Shown here one piece after another: positions 25,214 to 32,349 of a stretch of DNA of 36,280 bases. Each line of letters opens with the position of its first letter. Position 1 is the stretch's first letter. The position numbers and the translations under genes were made by a program. The stretch is from Variovorax sp. WDL1 (GTDB lineage: Bacteria > Pseudomonadota > Gammaproteobacteria > Burkholderiales > Burkholderiaceae_C). Location of the stretch: assembly GCF_001541225.1 (NCBI RefSeq), contig NZ_LMTS01000085.1, positions 24,900-61,179 on the forward strand. The letters run 5' to 3'. The notes under the pieces are model-generated. The model made no database searches. It saw only the letters and a list, made by a program, of their open reading frames with translations, and was not told the DNA's origin.

Positions 25214-26056
25214 ATGGACATCGTCGTCAACGAAGAACTCAAAGCCTATATCGACCCGTTGACGCCGCAGGAGTACGAAGCGCTGGAGCGCAGCCTGCTG
25301 GCCGAAGGCTGCCGCGATGCGCTGGTGCTGTGGGGCGACGTGCTGGTGGACGGCCACAATCGCTACGGCATCTGCCGCAAGCACGGCCTGCCTTTCCAGA
25401 CGGTGCAGAACGCGCGATTCCGCTCCCTCGAGGACGTGCACCTCTGGATGATCGACCAGCACCTGGGCCGCCGCAGCATCTCCGACTTCCAGCGCGGCGT
25501 GCTGGCGCTGCGCAAGAAGGAGATCGTGGCCGAGCGGCGCGCCCGCGCGGCCAGCCCCGCGCCTGCCTCGGACACATCCCCGAGCGCCGCGCCCGCCGAA
25601 ATCGCGTACAGTGCCGTGTCGCCCGCCGCGCTCGACAGCCGCGAGGCCGTTGCCAAGGCGGCACGGCTGAGCAGCAGCCAGGTGGTGATGATCGAGAAGA
25701 TCCGCAAGCAGGCCGCGCCCGAGCTGGTGGCCGCCGTCAAGTCCGGCGCCATCTCCATCAACGCCGCGGCCGCGGTTGCCACCCTGCCGGCCGAGGAACA
25801 GGTCGCCGCCGCGGTCGCCGGCAAGGACGAGCTCAAGCAGGCCGCCAAGCGCGTGCGCGAATCGAAGCGCAAGCCGCGCGACGAGTCGGCCGCCGAGCCG
25901 CAGGAGGGCGCGCACCCCGGAGATGACGAACTCCGTGCCCTGCGCCATCGCGTGGCCGAACTCACGGCCGAGAACGAGTCGCTGCGCCGGCAGCTGGCCG
26001 CCCTGCAGGCGTCGAGCGACGCGACGGAGAAGGTGGAGCTGCCCGCACCCTTCTAG
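25214..26056 (+). CDS. ParB/Srx-fold protein (plasmid partition-like), chromosomal
   Basis: The product is 280 residues. The N-terminal ParB-like domain (about 1-85) has the D-G-H-N-R-Y motif at 46-51, where true ParB has a G-E-R-R-type CTP-binding loop. A middle region (about 140-215) with helix-turn-helix character (AVAKAARLSSSQVVMIEKI, then AISINAAAAVATLP) follows. The C-terminus (about 232-270) is a heptad-like coiled coil (ELRALRHRVAELTAENESLR). No parA gene is adjacent, so it is not a normal partition system; it could be a regulator or a relic of an integrated element. ATG 25214 is the first start that agrees with the domain boundary. Confidence 0.82.
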   Translation: MDIVVNEELKAYIDPLTPQEYEALERSLLAEGCRDALVLWGDVLVDGHNRYGICRKHGLPFQTVQNARFRSLEDVHLWMIDQHLGRRSISDFQRGVLALRKKEIVAERRARAASPAPASDTSPSAAPAEIAYSAVSPAALDSREAVAKAARLSSSQVVMIEKIRKQAAPELVAAVKSGAISINAAAAVATLPAEEQVAAAVAGKDELKQAAKRVRESKRKPRDESAAEPQEGAHPGDDELRALRHRVAELTAENESLRRQLAALQASSDATEKVELPAPF

Positions 26057-26070
26057 GAGCGCAGGCGCGG

Positions 26071-26409
26071 CTAGTAGCGGATCGTCACGCCCGCCTTGAT
26101 GCCCTTGTTGTCCCTTCCGTCCGTATGCGCGCCGGCGGAGAAGGAGACATCGCCGCCCGTGCTGGCGCCCAGCGAGTAGTTCGGCCGCGCGCCCGAGGTG
26201 TCCATTCCGCCGTAGAGACCGCTGCCGTCCTTGCGCTGCACGCCCAGCGTCCCGCCGTTCGCGGTCGCCGCCTTCTCGGTCGGGGACAAGTTGGGACTGA
26301 CGTAGATCGATCCGTCGTCGTTGCTCTCGATGGGGAGCTTCGGGGTTTGTGCAAGGGCGGCCGCGCAGCAAGCGGCAAGGGCGAGCGATGTCAGAAGGGG
26401 CTTGTTCAT
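26071..26409 (-). CDS. Small secreted hypothetical protein
   Basis: The product is 112 residues with a clear signal peptide (cleavage near residue 20, A-L-A then Q-T-P). The mature part has a basic-acidic start, then a Gly/Ser-rich beta-type region ending KAGVTIRY, reminiscent of an outer-membrane or surface strand. I do not recognise a family. It ends 14 bases from the convergent ParB-like gene. ATG 26409 is chosen over the adjacent in-frame TTG at 26412. The Shine-Dalgarno is weak. Confidence 0.7.
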   Translation of the reverse strand: MNKPLLTSLALAACCAAALAQTPKLPIESNDDGSIYVSPNLSPTEKAATANGGTLGVQRKDGSGLYGGMDTSGARPNYSLGASTGGDVSFSAGAHTDGRDNKGIKAGVTIRY

Positions 26410-26530
26410 CAAGACAGGGGCAAGGCGTCTGGCAAACGAACGACCTTATCGAAGGCTGCGAGGCAGGACAAGCGTTCCGGCCGCGATGCGATGATCTCCG
26501 TCGCTGCAGTGCGGCTTCAAGGAGACAGAA

Positions 26531-26610
26531 GTGTTTTCACATGTATTCGTGAGCGTGACCGATCTCGATCGCGCCCTGGGGTTCCATGGGCCCGCGATGG
26601 ACAGCGTAGC
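26531..26610 (+). pseudogene. N-terminal remnant of a glyoxalase/VOC family gene
   Basis: A GTG at 26531, with AAGGAG at 26519-26524, opens a frame reading MFSHVFVSVTDLDRALGFH, then GPAMDS. That is the typical first strand and helix of vicinal-oxygen-chelate proteins (metal-binding His near residue 4). The similarity ends after about 25 codons, right where the convergent ClpP gene begins. The rest of the gene is missing, so this looks like a stub left by a deletion or insertion. Confidence 0.5.
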
Positions 26611-26621
26611 GGCAGCGGCCC

Positions 26622-27218
26622 TCAGCCGCTCAGCTCGCTCTTGCGCTCGATGATGCGCGACACCAGCCCGTACTCCACGGCCTCTTGCGCCGACAGCCAT
26701 CGGTCGCGTTCGATGTCGGTCATCACCGCCTCGAAGGACTTGCCGGTCTCGCGCGCGATCGTCCTGGCGATGCGCTCGCGGGCCTTGATGATCTCCTGAG
26801 CGTGGATCGCGATATCGCTCGCCGGTCCGCCGGCGCCGCCGCTGGGCTGGTGGATCAGGAAGCGCGTGTTCGGCAGGCAGAAGCGCCGCTCGCGCGGCAC
26901 GGCCAGGTACAGGTGCGTGGCCGCGCTGCCCACCCAGCCGGTGCCGATCATGCGCACCGGGGCCGCGATGAAGCGCACCACGTCGTGGATCGTGTCGCCC
27001 GACTCCAGGTGCCCGCCCGGCGAGCTGACCAGGATGTCGATGGGCGCGTCGCTGTCGGCGTCGAGTGCGATCAGGCGGCGCGTCACGTCGCGGGCCGAGG
27101 CGTCGGTGATCGCGCCGAAGATCAGCAGCGTGCGCGACTTGAAGGCCTTTTCCTCGAGGTAGGAACTGCTGCGCGGCTCGCCCGCCGGGGTGTCCGGTGC
27201 GTCTTCAGGGGTTTCCAT
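26622..27218 (-). CDS. clpP: ClpP-family serine protease subunit (paralogue)
   Basis: The product is 198 residues. All three catalytic residues are visible: Ser98 in GWVGSAATHLY, His123 in RFLIHQPSGG and Asp172 in ERDRWLSAQEAVEYGL. The substrate-binding VSSPGGHLESGDTI segment is also typical. ClpP tetradecamers degrade proteins handed over by ClpX or ClpA. No clpX, clpA or tig is adjacent, so this is probably a second ClpP rather than the housekeeping copy. ATG 27218 has AAGGAG upstream with a nine-base gap; the frame is open a further 56 codons upstream without family similarity. Confidence 0.88.
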   Translation of the reverse strand: METPEDAPDTPAGEPRSSSYLEEKAFKSRTLLIFGAITDASARDVTRRLIALDADSDAPIDILVSSPGGHLESGDTIHDVVRFIAAPVRMIGTGWVGSAATHLYLAVPRERRFCLPNTRFLIHQPSGGAGGPASDIAIHAQEIIKARERIARTIARETGKSFEAVMTDIERDRWLSAQEAVEYGLVSRIIERKSELSG

Positions 27219-27563
27219 GTCGTGTTGCTCCTTGACGGGATGAGTTGCCATGACGAACAGGCAGCTTACCCCCGCATCGCGCCGCGGGTGGCGCCATGCG
27301 GGTCGAACCTTCGCATGGCATCGCGTGAATGTGGGATCGCCATGACGCGCGCAACTGCCCACAATCCACCCCAAGGGATCGAGCATCTCGCCAGGCTGTC
27401 ACACATCGATCCCCGCACGCGCCTCCGCCCTCGGTTCGCGTGCTGCTCAGGGAGCCGGAAAGAAGCGCTGCAAGGCATCGGCCCTTCGGGCCGGGCGCTT
27501 CCTCCGGAAAGAAGTGGCCTGCGGCGACGGCGTGGCCTTGCACGTCGTCGCACCCCGCGCGCC
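27219..27563. other. 345-base gap between ClpP and ArsC genes
   Basis: No gene is supported. The stretch holds the upstream region of the ClpP gene and a nested hairpin (27462-27501). Several open frames here have no family-like sequence. No promoter could be assigned with confidence. Confidence 0.4.
27462..27501. terminator. Nested hairpin downstream of arsC
   Basis: GAAGCGC (27462-27468) pairs with GCGCTTC (27495-27501), and inside it CGGCCC (27479-27484) pairs with GGGCCG (27488-27493) around a TTC loop. It lies about 60 bases beyond the end of the ArsC gene on the - strand. There is no strong U tract, so it may be a terminator, an RNA-stabilising structure or a short dispersed palindrome. 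Confidence 0.35.
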
Positions 27564-27989
27564 TCAGCGCGTGCGGCGCGCCCCGCTGTCCTCGATGGGC
27601 TCGCCATCTTCCTTGGTGAAGGGCGCGATCCTGCCCACGGGCAGGATCTCCAGCACCTCTTCCGAAGGACGGCAGAGCTTGGTGCCCAGGGGTGTCGCGA
27701 CGATCGGGCGGTTCATCAGGATCGGGTGCTGCGCGATGAAGTCGAGCAGCTCGTCGTCGCTCCATTTCGGGTTGCCGAGGTCCAGCTCCGCGTAGGGCGT
27801 TCCCTTTTCGCGCAGCAGCGCGCGCAGCGGCTGGCCCGTGGCGGCCGCGATCTCGCGCATCCGCTCGCGGCTGGGCGGCGTCTTCAGGTATTCGATGACC
27901 GTGGGCTCGATGCCCGCGTGACGCAGGAGCGCGAGCGTGTTGCGCGAGGTGCCGCAGGAGGGGTTGTGATAGATGGTGACTTCGGACAT
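27564..27989 (-). CDS. arsC: Arsenate reductase, glutaredoxin-dependent ArsC type
   Basis: The product is 141 residues, the normal length. The catalytic Cys12 is in HNPSCGTSRNTL. Supporting features are EYLKTPPSRE and the arginine-containing ILMNRPIV segment, plus LGTKLCRP. The enzyme reduces arsenate to arsenite with glutathione and glutaredoxin in the cytoplasm. No arsB, acr3 or arsR is nearby, so it stands alone; some stand-alone members have other thiol-reductase roles (YfgD-like). ATG 27989 is chosen because the family begins M-x-x-V-T-I-Y-H-N-P; an open extension upstream has no support. Confidence 0.9.
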   Translation of the reverse strand: MSEVTIYHNPSCGTSRNTLALLRHAGIEPTVIEYLKTPPSRERMREIAAATGQPLRALLREKGTPYAELDLGNPKWSDDELLDFIAQHPILMNRPIVATPLGTKLCRPSEEVLEILPVGRIAPFTKEDGEPIEDSGARRTR

Positions 27990-28102
27990 GGGGATTCTCG
28001 AACAGTGAATGAATGCGGCGCCTGGGCAATGCCTATGGTGCCCACGGCGCCCGTGTCCTCGATCATGCCCTCGTGATGTGACGAAAGCGCGCAAGCACAA
28101 GA

Positions 28103-28146
28103 GAAGAGCCCGCGACGCGCGAGCGCCGCGGGCTCTTCCTTTTTTC
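28103..28146. terminator. Strong hairpin with T tract
   Basis: GAAGAGCCCGCG (28103-28114) and CGCGGGCTCTTC (28127-28138) form a perfect 12-base stem with a 12-base loop, followed on the + strand by CTTTTTT. It lies just past the end of the - strand secreted-protein gene at 28152, for which it would act with a weaker U tract (TCTCTTG). It therefore probably works in both directions. Confidence 0.75.
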
Positions 28147-28151
28147 TTCGC

Positions 28152-28613
28152 TTACTTTCTCACGCCGATCGCGCCCGAGCCGCCGGCATTGGCGCCGCCG
28201 CCGAGGGCCGGCACCGCACCGCTCACCGCATTCGTGGCGCCGCCTGCTGCATTGGTGGCGCCGCCGACCGCGCTGGTCGCGCCCTGCACCCCGCCGCTCA
28301 GCGTGGAGCCGACACCACCCACCGTGCTGCCTAGGGTGCTCGTCGGCGTGCTGCTGGTGCCGGTGTCGGCACCAGCAGTCGCACCGGCCCGCGTCTGTGC
28401 GGACCCGCCGGCACGGTTGCCGCGCTGCTGGCGCTGTTGCTGTTGGGGTGCCGCCGCTGCGTCGCCCGATGCATTGACGTCCGCCTGCACGCCCACGCCG
28501 ACCCCGACCTTCGGTGTCTGCACGGTCTGCGCGTTGGCGGCGAACCCGCCGGCGGCCAGCAGGCCCGCGAGCAGGGTGCGGAGAGCGATTCGGTTCGGGT
28601 GTTGTTGCTTCAT
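28152..28613 (-). CDS. Secreted low-complexity Gly/Ala-rich protein
   Basis: The product is 153 residues. A signal peptide (cleavage near residue 28, A-N-A then Q-T) precedes VQTPKVGVGVGVQADV, a Gln-rich patch, and a C-terminal half of Gly/Ala/Ser/Thr/Val repeats (GGATNAAGGATNAVSG). The composition suggests a flexible surface or periplasmic protein. I recognise no family. AAAGGGA lies upstream of ATG 28613. It is divergent from the ribbon-helix-helix regulator gene and ends at a strong hairpin terminator. Confidence 0.75.
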   Translation of the reverse strand: MKQQHPNRIALRTLLAGLLAAGGFAANAQTVQTPKVGVGVGVQADVNASGDAAAAPQQQQRQQRGNRAGGSAQTRAGATAGADTGTSSTPTSTLGSTVGGVGSTLSGGVQGATSAVGGATNAAGGATNAVSGAVPALGGGANAGGSGAIGVRK

Positions 28614-28794
28614 GTGTGACGGTCCCTTTCGTTGATGAATGGTCACTGACAGAGAGAACAGAACCGGCTTGGGCCCGGTCCCGGGGGGACCATAGGGACG
28701 CGCCCGTGGCGCGCCGTGTGGGGAACCGGCGCTGGCAGGCGTGGGAGCTGGCCGTCGGCGAGATAGGGAACTCATGCGTTGCAGTTTTTTGCGC

Positions 28795-28824
28795 TTGCAC
28801 CATCCACTTGGATGGTGATAGGAT
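28795..28824 (+). promoter_or_regulatory. Promoter with embedded palindromic operator, ribbon-helix-helix gene
   Basis: TTGCAC (28795-28800) and TAGGAT (28819-28824) are spaced by 18 bases as -35 and -10 elements. The spacer and the end of the -35 box are covered by a perfect eight-base inverted repeat, CACCATCC-ACTT-GGATGGTG (28798-28817), and a third GGATGG half-site follows at 28821-28826. A dimeric repressor bound here would block RNA polymerase. The -10 box ends only five bases before the ATG, so the transcript could be leaderless. Confidence 0.55.
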
Positions 28825-28829
28825 GGCAA

Positions 28830-29252
28830 ATGCCTCGAAAAAGCGCTTCCCTCTCGGCCTCGTCCAGGCCGGCCGACGAAAAGATCACCATCAACGTCGG
28901 TTGCGTGGACCTCGGCCAGATCGACCTGTTGGTGCAGGAGGGCTTCTATGCCAATCGCACCGATCTCATCCGCACCGCGATCCGCAACCAGCTGGCCACG
29001 CAGGTCGACGTCGTTCGCCAGGTCGTGGCGAGCAAGTCGCTGGTGCTTGGAATCCAGCATTACGACGCCGCCGCCCTCCAGGCCATTCAAGCAGCCGGAC
29101 AGAAATTGCAGATACGCGTGCTCGGCCTGGCCGTGATCGCGGCCGATGTGACGCCGGCGCTCGCGCTTGCCGCCATCGAATCCATCACGGTGCTGGGCGC
29201 GCTCCACGCGAGCCCCGCCGTCAAGGCGGCACTGGCCGCCCGCATCCGCTGA
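28830..29252 (+). CDS. Ribbon-helix-helix (CopG-like) transcriptional regulator
   Basis: The product is 140 residues. Residues about 17-62 form a ribbon-helix-helix domain (KITINVGCVDLGQIDLLVQE, then RTDLIRTAIRNQLA). The C-terminal half (about 75-140) is a hydrophobic, alpha/beta-type segment (KLQIRVLGLAVIAADVTPAL) of unknown role, perhaps for oligomerisation or ligand sensing. Such proteins bind inverted repeats as dimers and often repress their own operon. A matching palindrome lies immediately upstream of its ATG. The esterase gene starts 22 bases downstream and is probably co-transcribed. Confidence 0.85.
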   Translation: MPRKSASLSASSRPADEKITINVGCVDLGQIDLLVQEGFYANRTDLIRTAIRNQLATQVDVVRQVVASKSLVLGIQHYDAAALQAIQAAGQKLQIRVLGLAVIAADVTPALALAAIESITVLGALHASPAVKAALAARIR

Positions 29253-29274
29253 TGCATCAACCCCAAGGACCCCG

Positions 29275-30351
29275 ATGAACTTTGACCTCAAGCACCTGAT
29301 GACAGAAGCAACCCGGCTGACCCGCGCCGGAGACTTGCAGGCAGCCACTGCCGCGATCCAGGCCGCGCTGCGCGGGCTCGAACCAGCTCGGCCGACGACC
29401 CGGGAAGCCGGCGACGTGATCGACGTGGAGGCCAGGCAACTGCCCGCGCGTCCGGCGGCCGACATCGTCGACGAGGCGCCCGCGGCCTACGACGATGTCT
29501 CCCTTCCCGGCCGCTTCATCGCCGGCAGCTTTGCCGACGCGGCCAGCCGCCGCGACTACAAGCTCTACATCCCCCCCGAGGCCGGCCGGCGTGCGCTGCC
29601 GCTGGTCGTGATGCTGCACGGCTGCACCCAGGACCCCGATGATTTCGCGGCCGGCACGGCGATGAACGCAGCCGCACTGGCGCACGGCTTCTTCGTGCTG
29701 TATCCGGCGCAGTCGCGCCGCGCCAATCCCCAGGCGTGCTGGAACTGGTTCAAGCACAGCCACCAGAAGCGCGGTCGTGGGGAGCCGGCGCTCCTGGCAG
29801 GAATGACGCAGGCGGTGATGGCGCAATACGCAATCGATCCGGAGCGCATCTACGTCGCTGGGCTGTCCGCGGGCGGCGCGATGGCGGCGATCCTCGGCGA
29901 TGCCTATCCCGATCTGTACGCGGCCGTTGGCGTCCACTCCGGGCTGGCGGCCGGTGTTGCATCCGACCTGCCGGCCGCGTTGATGGCGATGAAGCAAGGA
30001 GGTGTCGTGCGAAGCGGCGCCTCCAGCGGCATGCCCACCATCGTCTTCCATGGCGATGCCGATGCGACCGTGCATGCGAGCAATGGCGAACAGGTCATCG
30101 CGGCCAGCGTCGGGAATACGACGACGATCGAGGTCCAGCATCTGAGCGCCAACGGCGCCCGCGCCTCGACGCGCCGCTTGCACCGGTCGGCCGACGGCCG
30201 GGTCGTTGCCGAGCACTGGACGGTGCACGGCGCCCCGCATGCGTGGGCGGGCGGCAGCGCCAAGGGTTCCTACACCGATGTTCGAGGGCCGGATGCGAGC
30301 GCGGAGATGCTGCGCTTCTTCTTCGAGCACCCGCGCACTCCCGTGCATTGA
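29275..30351 (+). CDS. PHB depolymerase-family esterase
   Basis: The product is 358 residues. The N-terminus has a helical lead (residues 1-35, TEATRLTRAGDLQAATAAIQ) instead of a signal peptide, then an alpha/beta hydrolase domain: oxyanion region VVMLHGCTQDP near 112, lipase box G-L-S-A-G-G with Ser198, an acid at Asp261 or Asp263 in FHGDADATV, and His322 in GAPHAW. The family includes polyhydroxybutyrate depolymerases and feruloyl/acetylxylan-type esterases. Without a signal peptide it may act inside the cell. AAGGA precedes ATG 29275. It is in an operon with the ribbon-helix-helix regulator. Confidence 0.9.
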   Translation: MNFDLKHLMTEATRLTRAGDLQAATAAIQAALRGLEPARPTTREAGDVIDVEARQLPARPAADIVDEAPAAYDDVSLPGRFIAGSFADAASRRDYKLYIPPEAGRRALPLVVMLHGCTQDPDDFAAGTAMNAAALAHGFFVLYPAQSRRANPQACWNWFKHSHQKRGRGEPALLAGMTQAVMAQYAIDPERIYVAGLSAGGAMAAILGDAYPDLYAAVGVHSGLAAGVASDLPAALMAMKQGGVVRSGASSGMPTIVFHGDADATVHASNGEQVIAASVGNTTTIEVQHLSANGARASTRRLHRSADGRVVAEHWTVHGAPHAWAGGSAKGSYTDVRGPDASAEMLRFFFEHPRTPVH

Positions 30352-30407
30352 GCTGCACCTGGGGCCCGCACATCTGCGAAGGCCCTTTCAGACAGCCTGA
30401 GCACGTC

Positions 30408-30635
30408 CTAGTCGATCCAGGGGCCTCCCAGCATGGACTGGATATAGGCGGCGACCTTCACCAGGTCCTCGTCGGACATCGGGATCGGCGGTGCGTCGAC
30501 AAGGTGCTTCGTGACCATGTGCAGCTTTGCCGCTGCATTGGGCTGCTCGTGGAGGAGAACCGCGATCGCCGTGGTCTGGGCGACCGCTCGCAATTCGAGC
30601 GCACGGAGTCGCGCATCGACTTCTTCCATTTCCAT
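30408..30635 (-). CDS. Small hypothetical protein (75 residues)
   Basis: The 75-residue product is mostly helical and amphipathic, with a Met-Glu-rich start, ALELRAVAQTTAIAVLLHEQ in the middle and VAAYIQSMLGGPWID at the end. GGAGGAAGG directly before ATG 30635 is an excellent Shine-Dalgarno, which is the main reason to call it a gene. No family or motif is recognised. It lies between the esterase (convergent) and the kinase-like gene (same strand, 88 bases upstream), so it may be expressed with the latter. Confidence 0.65.
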   Translation of the reverse strand: MEMEEVDARLRALELRAVAQTTAIAVLLHEQPNAAAKLHMVTKHLVDAPPIPMSDEDLVKVAAYIQSMLGGPWID

Positions 30636-30723
30636 TGGGCCTTCCTCCCTGGGGCAAGTTGAGGAAACCCGATTCTGCTTCCAAAAGCCGGCACGTCATG
30701 CCGCGACCGGGGACGCCGGGAGG

Positions 30724-31566
30724 TCACTCCGAAATGCCATGAGCCTGCTCCTTCTCACCAACAGGGCGTTGAAAGCGCGGGCCATTCAAAAGGGGCGTGC
30801 GGTCCATCGCGATTGCCATGCCTGCACGCTCGACGCTGTTTCGAGGGTTCACGTGTTGCCTCCCGCCGCTGTCGGATCGCGCTTCATCAGGGTGCTCGAC
30901 AGTGGGCAGCTTCAACGTCACCGTCGTGCCGTGTCCGACGATGGACGACATGACCATGCGCCCGCCCGACTGCGCCGCAAATCCTGCTACCGCGGGCAAT
31001 CCCATGCCCGAGAGCGGCGAGTCCTCCTTCGTGGTGAAGAACGGTGTCGCGGCCCTGCGCAGAACGGCAGCGCTCATTCCCGTCCCTGTGTCGGCAATAT
31101 CGAGCGACGTTTCTTCCGTGCAGCTGTTCCGGTCGACCGAGGCGCTCAATAGCAGACGGCCTCCTTCGGGCATGGCGAAACTCGCGTTCAGGGCGAGTTG
31201 AACCAAGGCTTCATGCAGTGCATCTCTGTCGACACACCAGGGGAGGCACTCCTCGTCGGCCTGGACCAGGACGTTGATGCGTACGTCAAGGCTGTGCCGA
31301 AGGAGGTCGGCGAACGAGCAGAGGAACGGCAGCACCTCTACGCGAGCGGGCTTCAGGACCTGGCGGCCGGCAAATGAGAGCAACTCGGCGACCAACTGGT
31401 CACCCTTGCGAAGAACGGACGGCGCTCGCCCCTCGAGTGAATCCGCGCGAACATTCTCGGCGCCTTCGAGCGAATCGCGCAGTTTCGCAAGCATTTCGGC
31501 CAATGCCGTGGCCGCCCCGGCGGCGATTTCGCCGCCCAGGCTGGATGAAACGGGATGTATGGACAT
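30724..31566 (-). CDS. Histidine kinase-like ATPase protein lacking the phosphoacceptor His
   Basis: The product is 280 residues from ATG 31566 (GGAGA upstream). The ATPase domain is intact: N127 in LVQLALNASFAMPEGG, D159 in DIADTGTGM, TPFFTTKEDSPLSGMGLP, then GGRMVMSS. The region before it aligns by eye with the dimerisation helices of the A-H-D-F-N-N kinase class, but the motif reads I-A-A-G-A-A-T, so the His that would be phosphorylated is an Ala (residue 16). It has no sensor domain. It is divergent from a PAS-only gene across 257 bases. It may be an accessory ATPase, a phosphatase-like regulator, or a decaying kinase. The C-terminal 55 residues are unrelated to kinases. Confidence 0.8.
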   Translation of the reverse strand: MSIHPVSSSLGGEIAAGAATALAEMLAKLRDSLEGAENVRADSLEGRAPSVLRKGDQLVAELLSFAGRQVLKPARVEVLPFLCSFADLLRHSLDVRINVLVQADEECLPWCVDRDALHEALVQLALNASFAMPEGGRLLLSASVDRNSCTEETSLDIADTGTGMSAAVLRRAATPFFTTKEDSPLSGMGLPAVAGFAAQSGGRMVMSSIVGHGTTVTLKLPTVEHPDEARSDSGGRQHVNPRNSVERAGMAIAMDRTPLLNGPRFQRPVGEKEQAHGISE

Positions 31567-31823
31567 GAGGCTCTCCGGTGCAGCCTCCAAAAAGGGCGTT
31601 GAAAGGGCACCATCATCCTCCGTTTGCGTGCAGGGAGCGCAGGGCGGCCTTGCGCTCGCTACGAGGGCAGGCGCCCAACCTTTGAGCCAGGTCAAGGCTT
31701 TGAAGTTTGAAAGGGCGCCAAATAGCCGCGTCCTCAGAAGGACGGCGGCCCAAGAAGCTCTGGCAACCGAGGCGAAATGGACCAGCGAGCGAGGTCAAGT
31801 CCATTGCCAACCTGTCTAGTGAG

Positions 31824-32318
31824 GTGAACGCCGTGCGGTACGCCAATGAAGATGTAGCAACGGACCCTGTATGGGCAATCCTCAACGAGGTGCCGTCGAT
31901 GCTCGCCTATTGGGACAGCAGCCTGTTGTGCAGGTTCGCGAACCGGGCCTACGAGCGCTGGTTTGGAGTCAAGGGTTCGAGCCTCTTCGACACATCGATC
32001 CAAGACCTGCTGGGGCCTGAGTTGTTTGCTGCGAACGAACCGTTCATTCGTGCCGCGCTGCGAGGCGTGCCGCAGGAATTCGAACGCCTCGTCCCGCATC
32101 CCGACGGAACGTTGAGGCCGAGCCTGGCTCGCTACCTTCCACATGTTGTGAATGGAAAGGTGCTCGGATTCGTGGTCGAGGTGACAGAGGTCACCAGCCT
32201 CCACGAGGAGAGGGAACAACTCAGACGCCGCGTCGAAGACCTCGAACGGCAGAATGCATCGCTGTCGAGGAGCCAGGAAGCCTTGCGTCTTGCGCTGGCA
32301 GCCATGGGATCCCCTTGA
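31824..32318 (+). CDS. Stand-alone PAS domain protein with C-terminal coiled coil
   Basis: The product is about 164 residues from GTG 31824. A PAS fold covers about 15-125 (ILNEVPSMLAYWDSSLLCRF, YERWFGV, then LVPHPDGTLRPS and LGFVVEVTEVT). The remainder is a coiled coil (EEREQLRRRVEDLERQNASL) of the kind that links PAS to a kinase, but the protein ends there. It probably dimerises and signals to a separate partner. The start is uncertain: GTG 31833 and a TTG at 31707 are alternatives and none has a strong Shine-Dalgarno. The divergent kinase-like gene is the natural candidate partner. Confidence 0.75.
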   Translation: MNAVRYANEDVATDPVWAILNEVPSMLAYWDSSLLCRFANRAYERWFGVKGSSLFDTSIQDLLGPELFAANEPFIRAALRGVPQEFERLVPHPDGTLRPSLARYLPHVVNGKVLGFVVEVTEVTSLHEEREQLRRRVEDLERQNASLSRSQEALRLALAAMGSP

Positions 32319-32349
32319 AAGCATCGCCGACGGGCGGTCGTTCCCCGGC

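Noticed and set aside
23970..26056. A defence or partition island made of the hydrolase-receiver and ParB-like genes
   Set aside because: The two are only divergent neighbours. There is no nuclease, toxin-antitoxin pair, parA or mobile-element boundary to support a joint system.
27205..28029. A 274-codon - strand frame overlapping arsC
   Set aside because: ArsC lies in a different frame with its catalytic Cys motif; this frame is Arg-rich and featureless.
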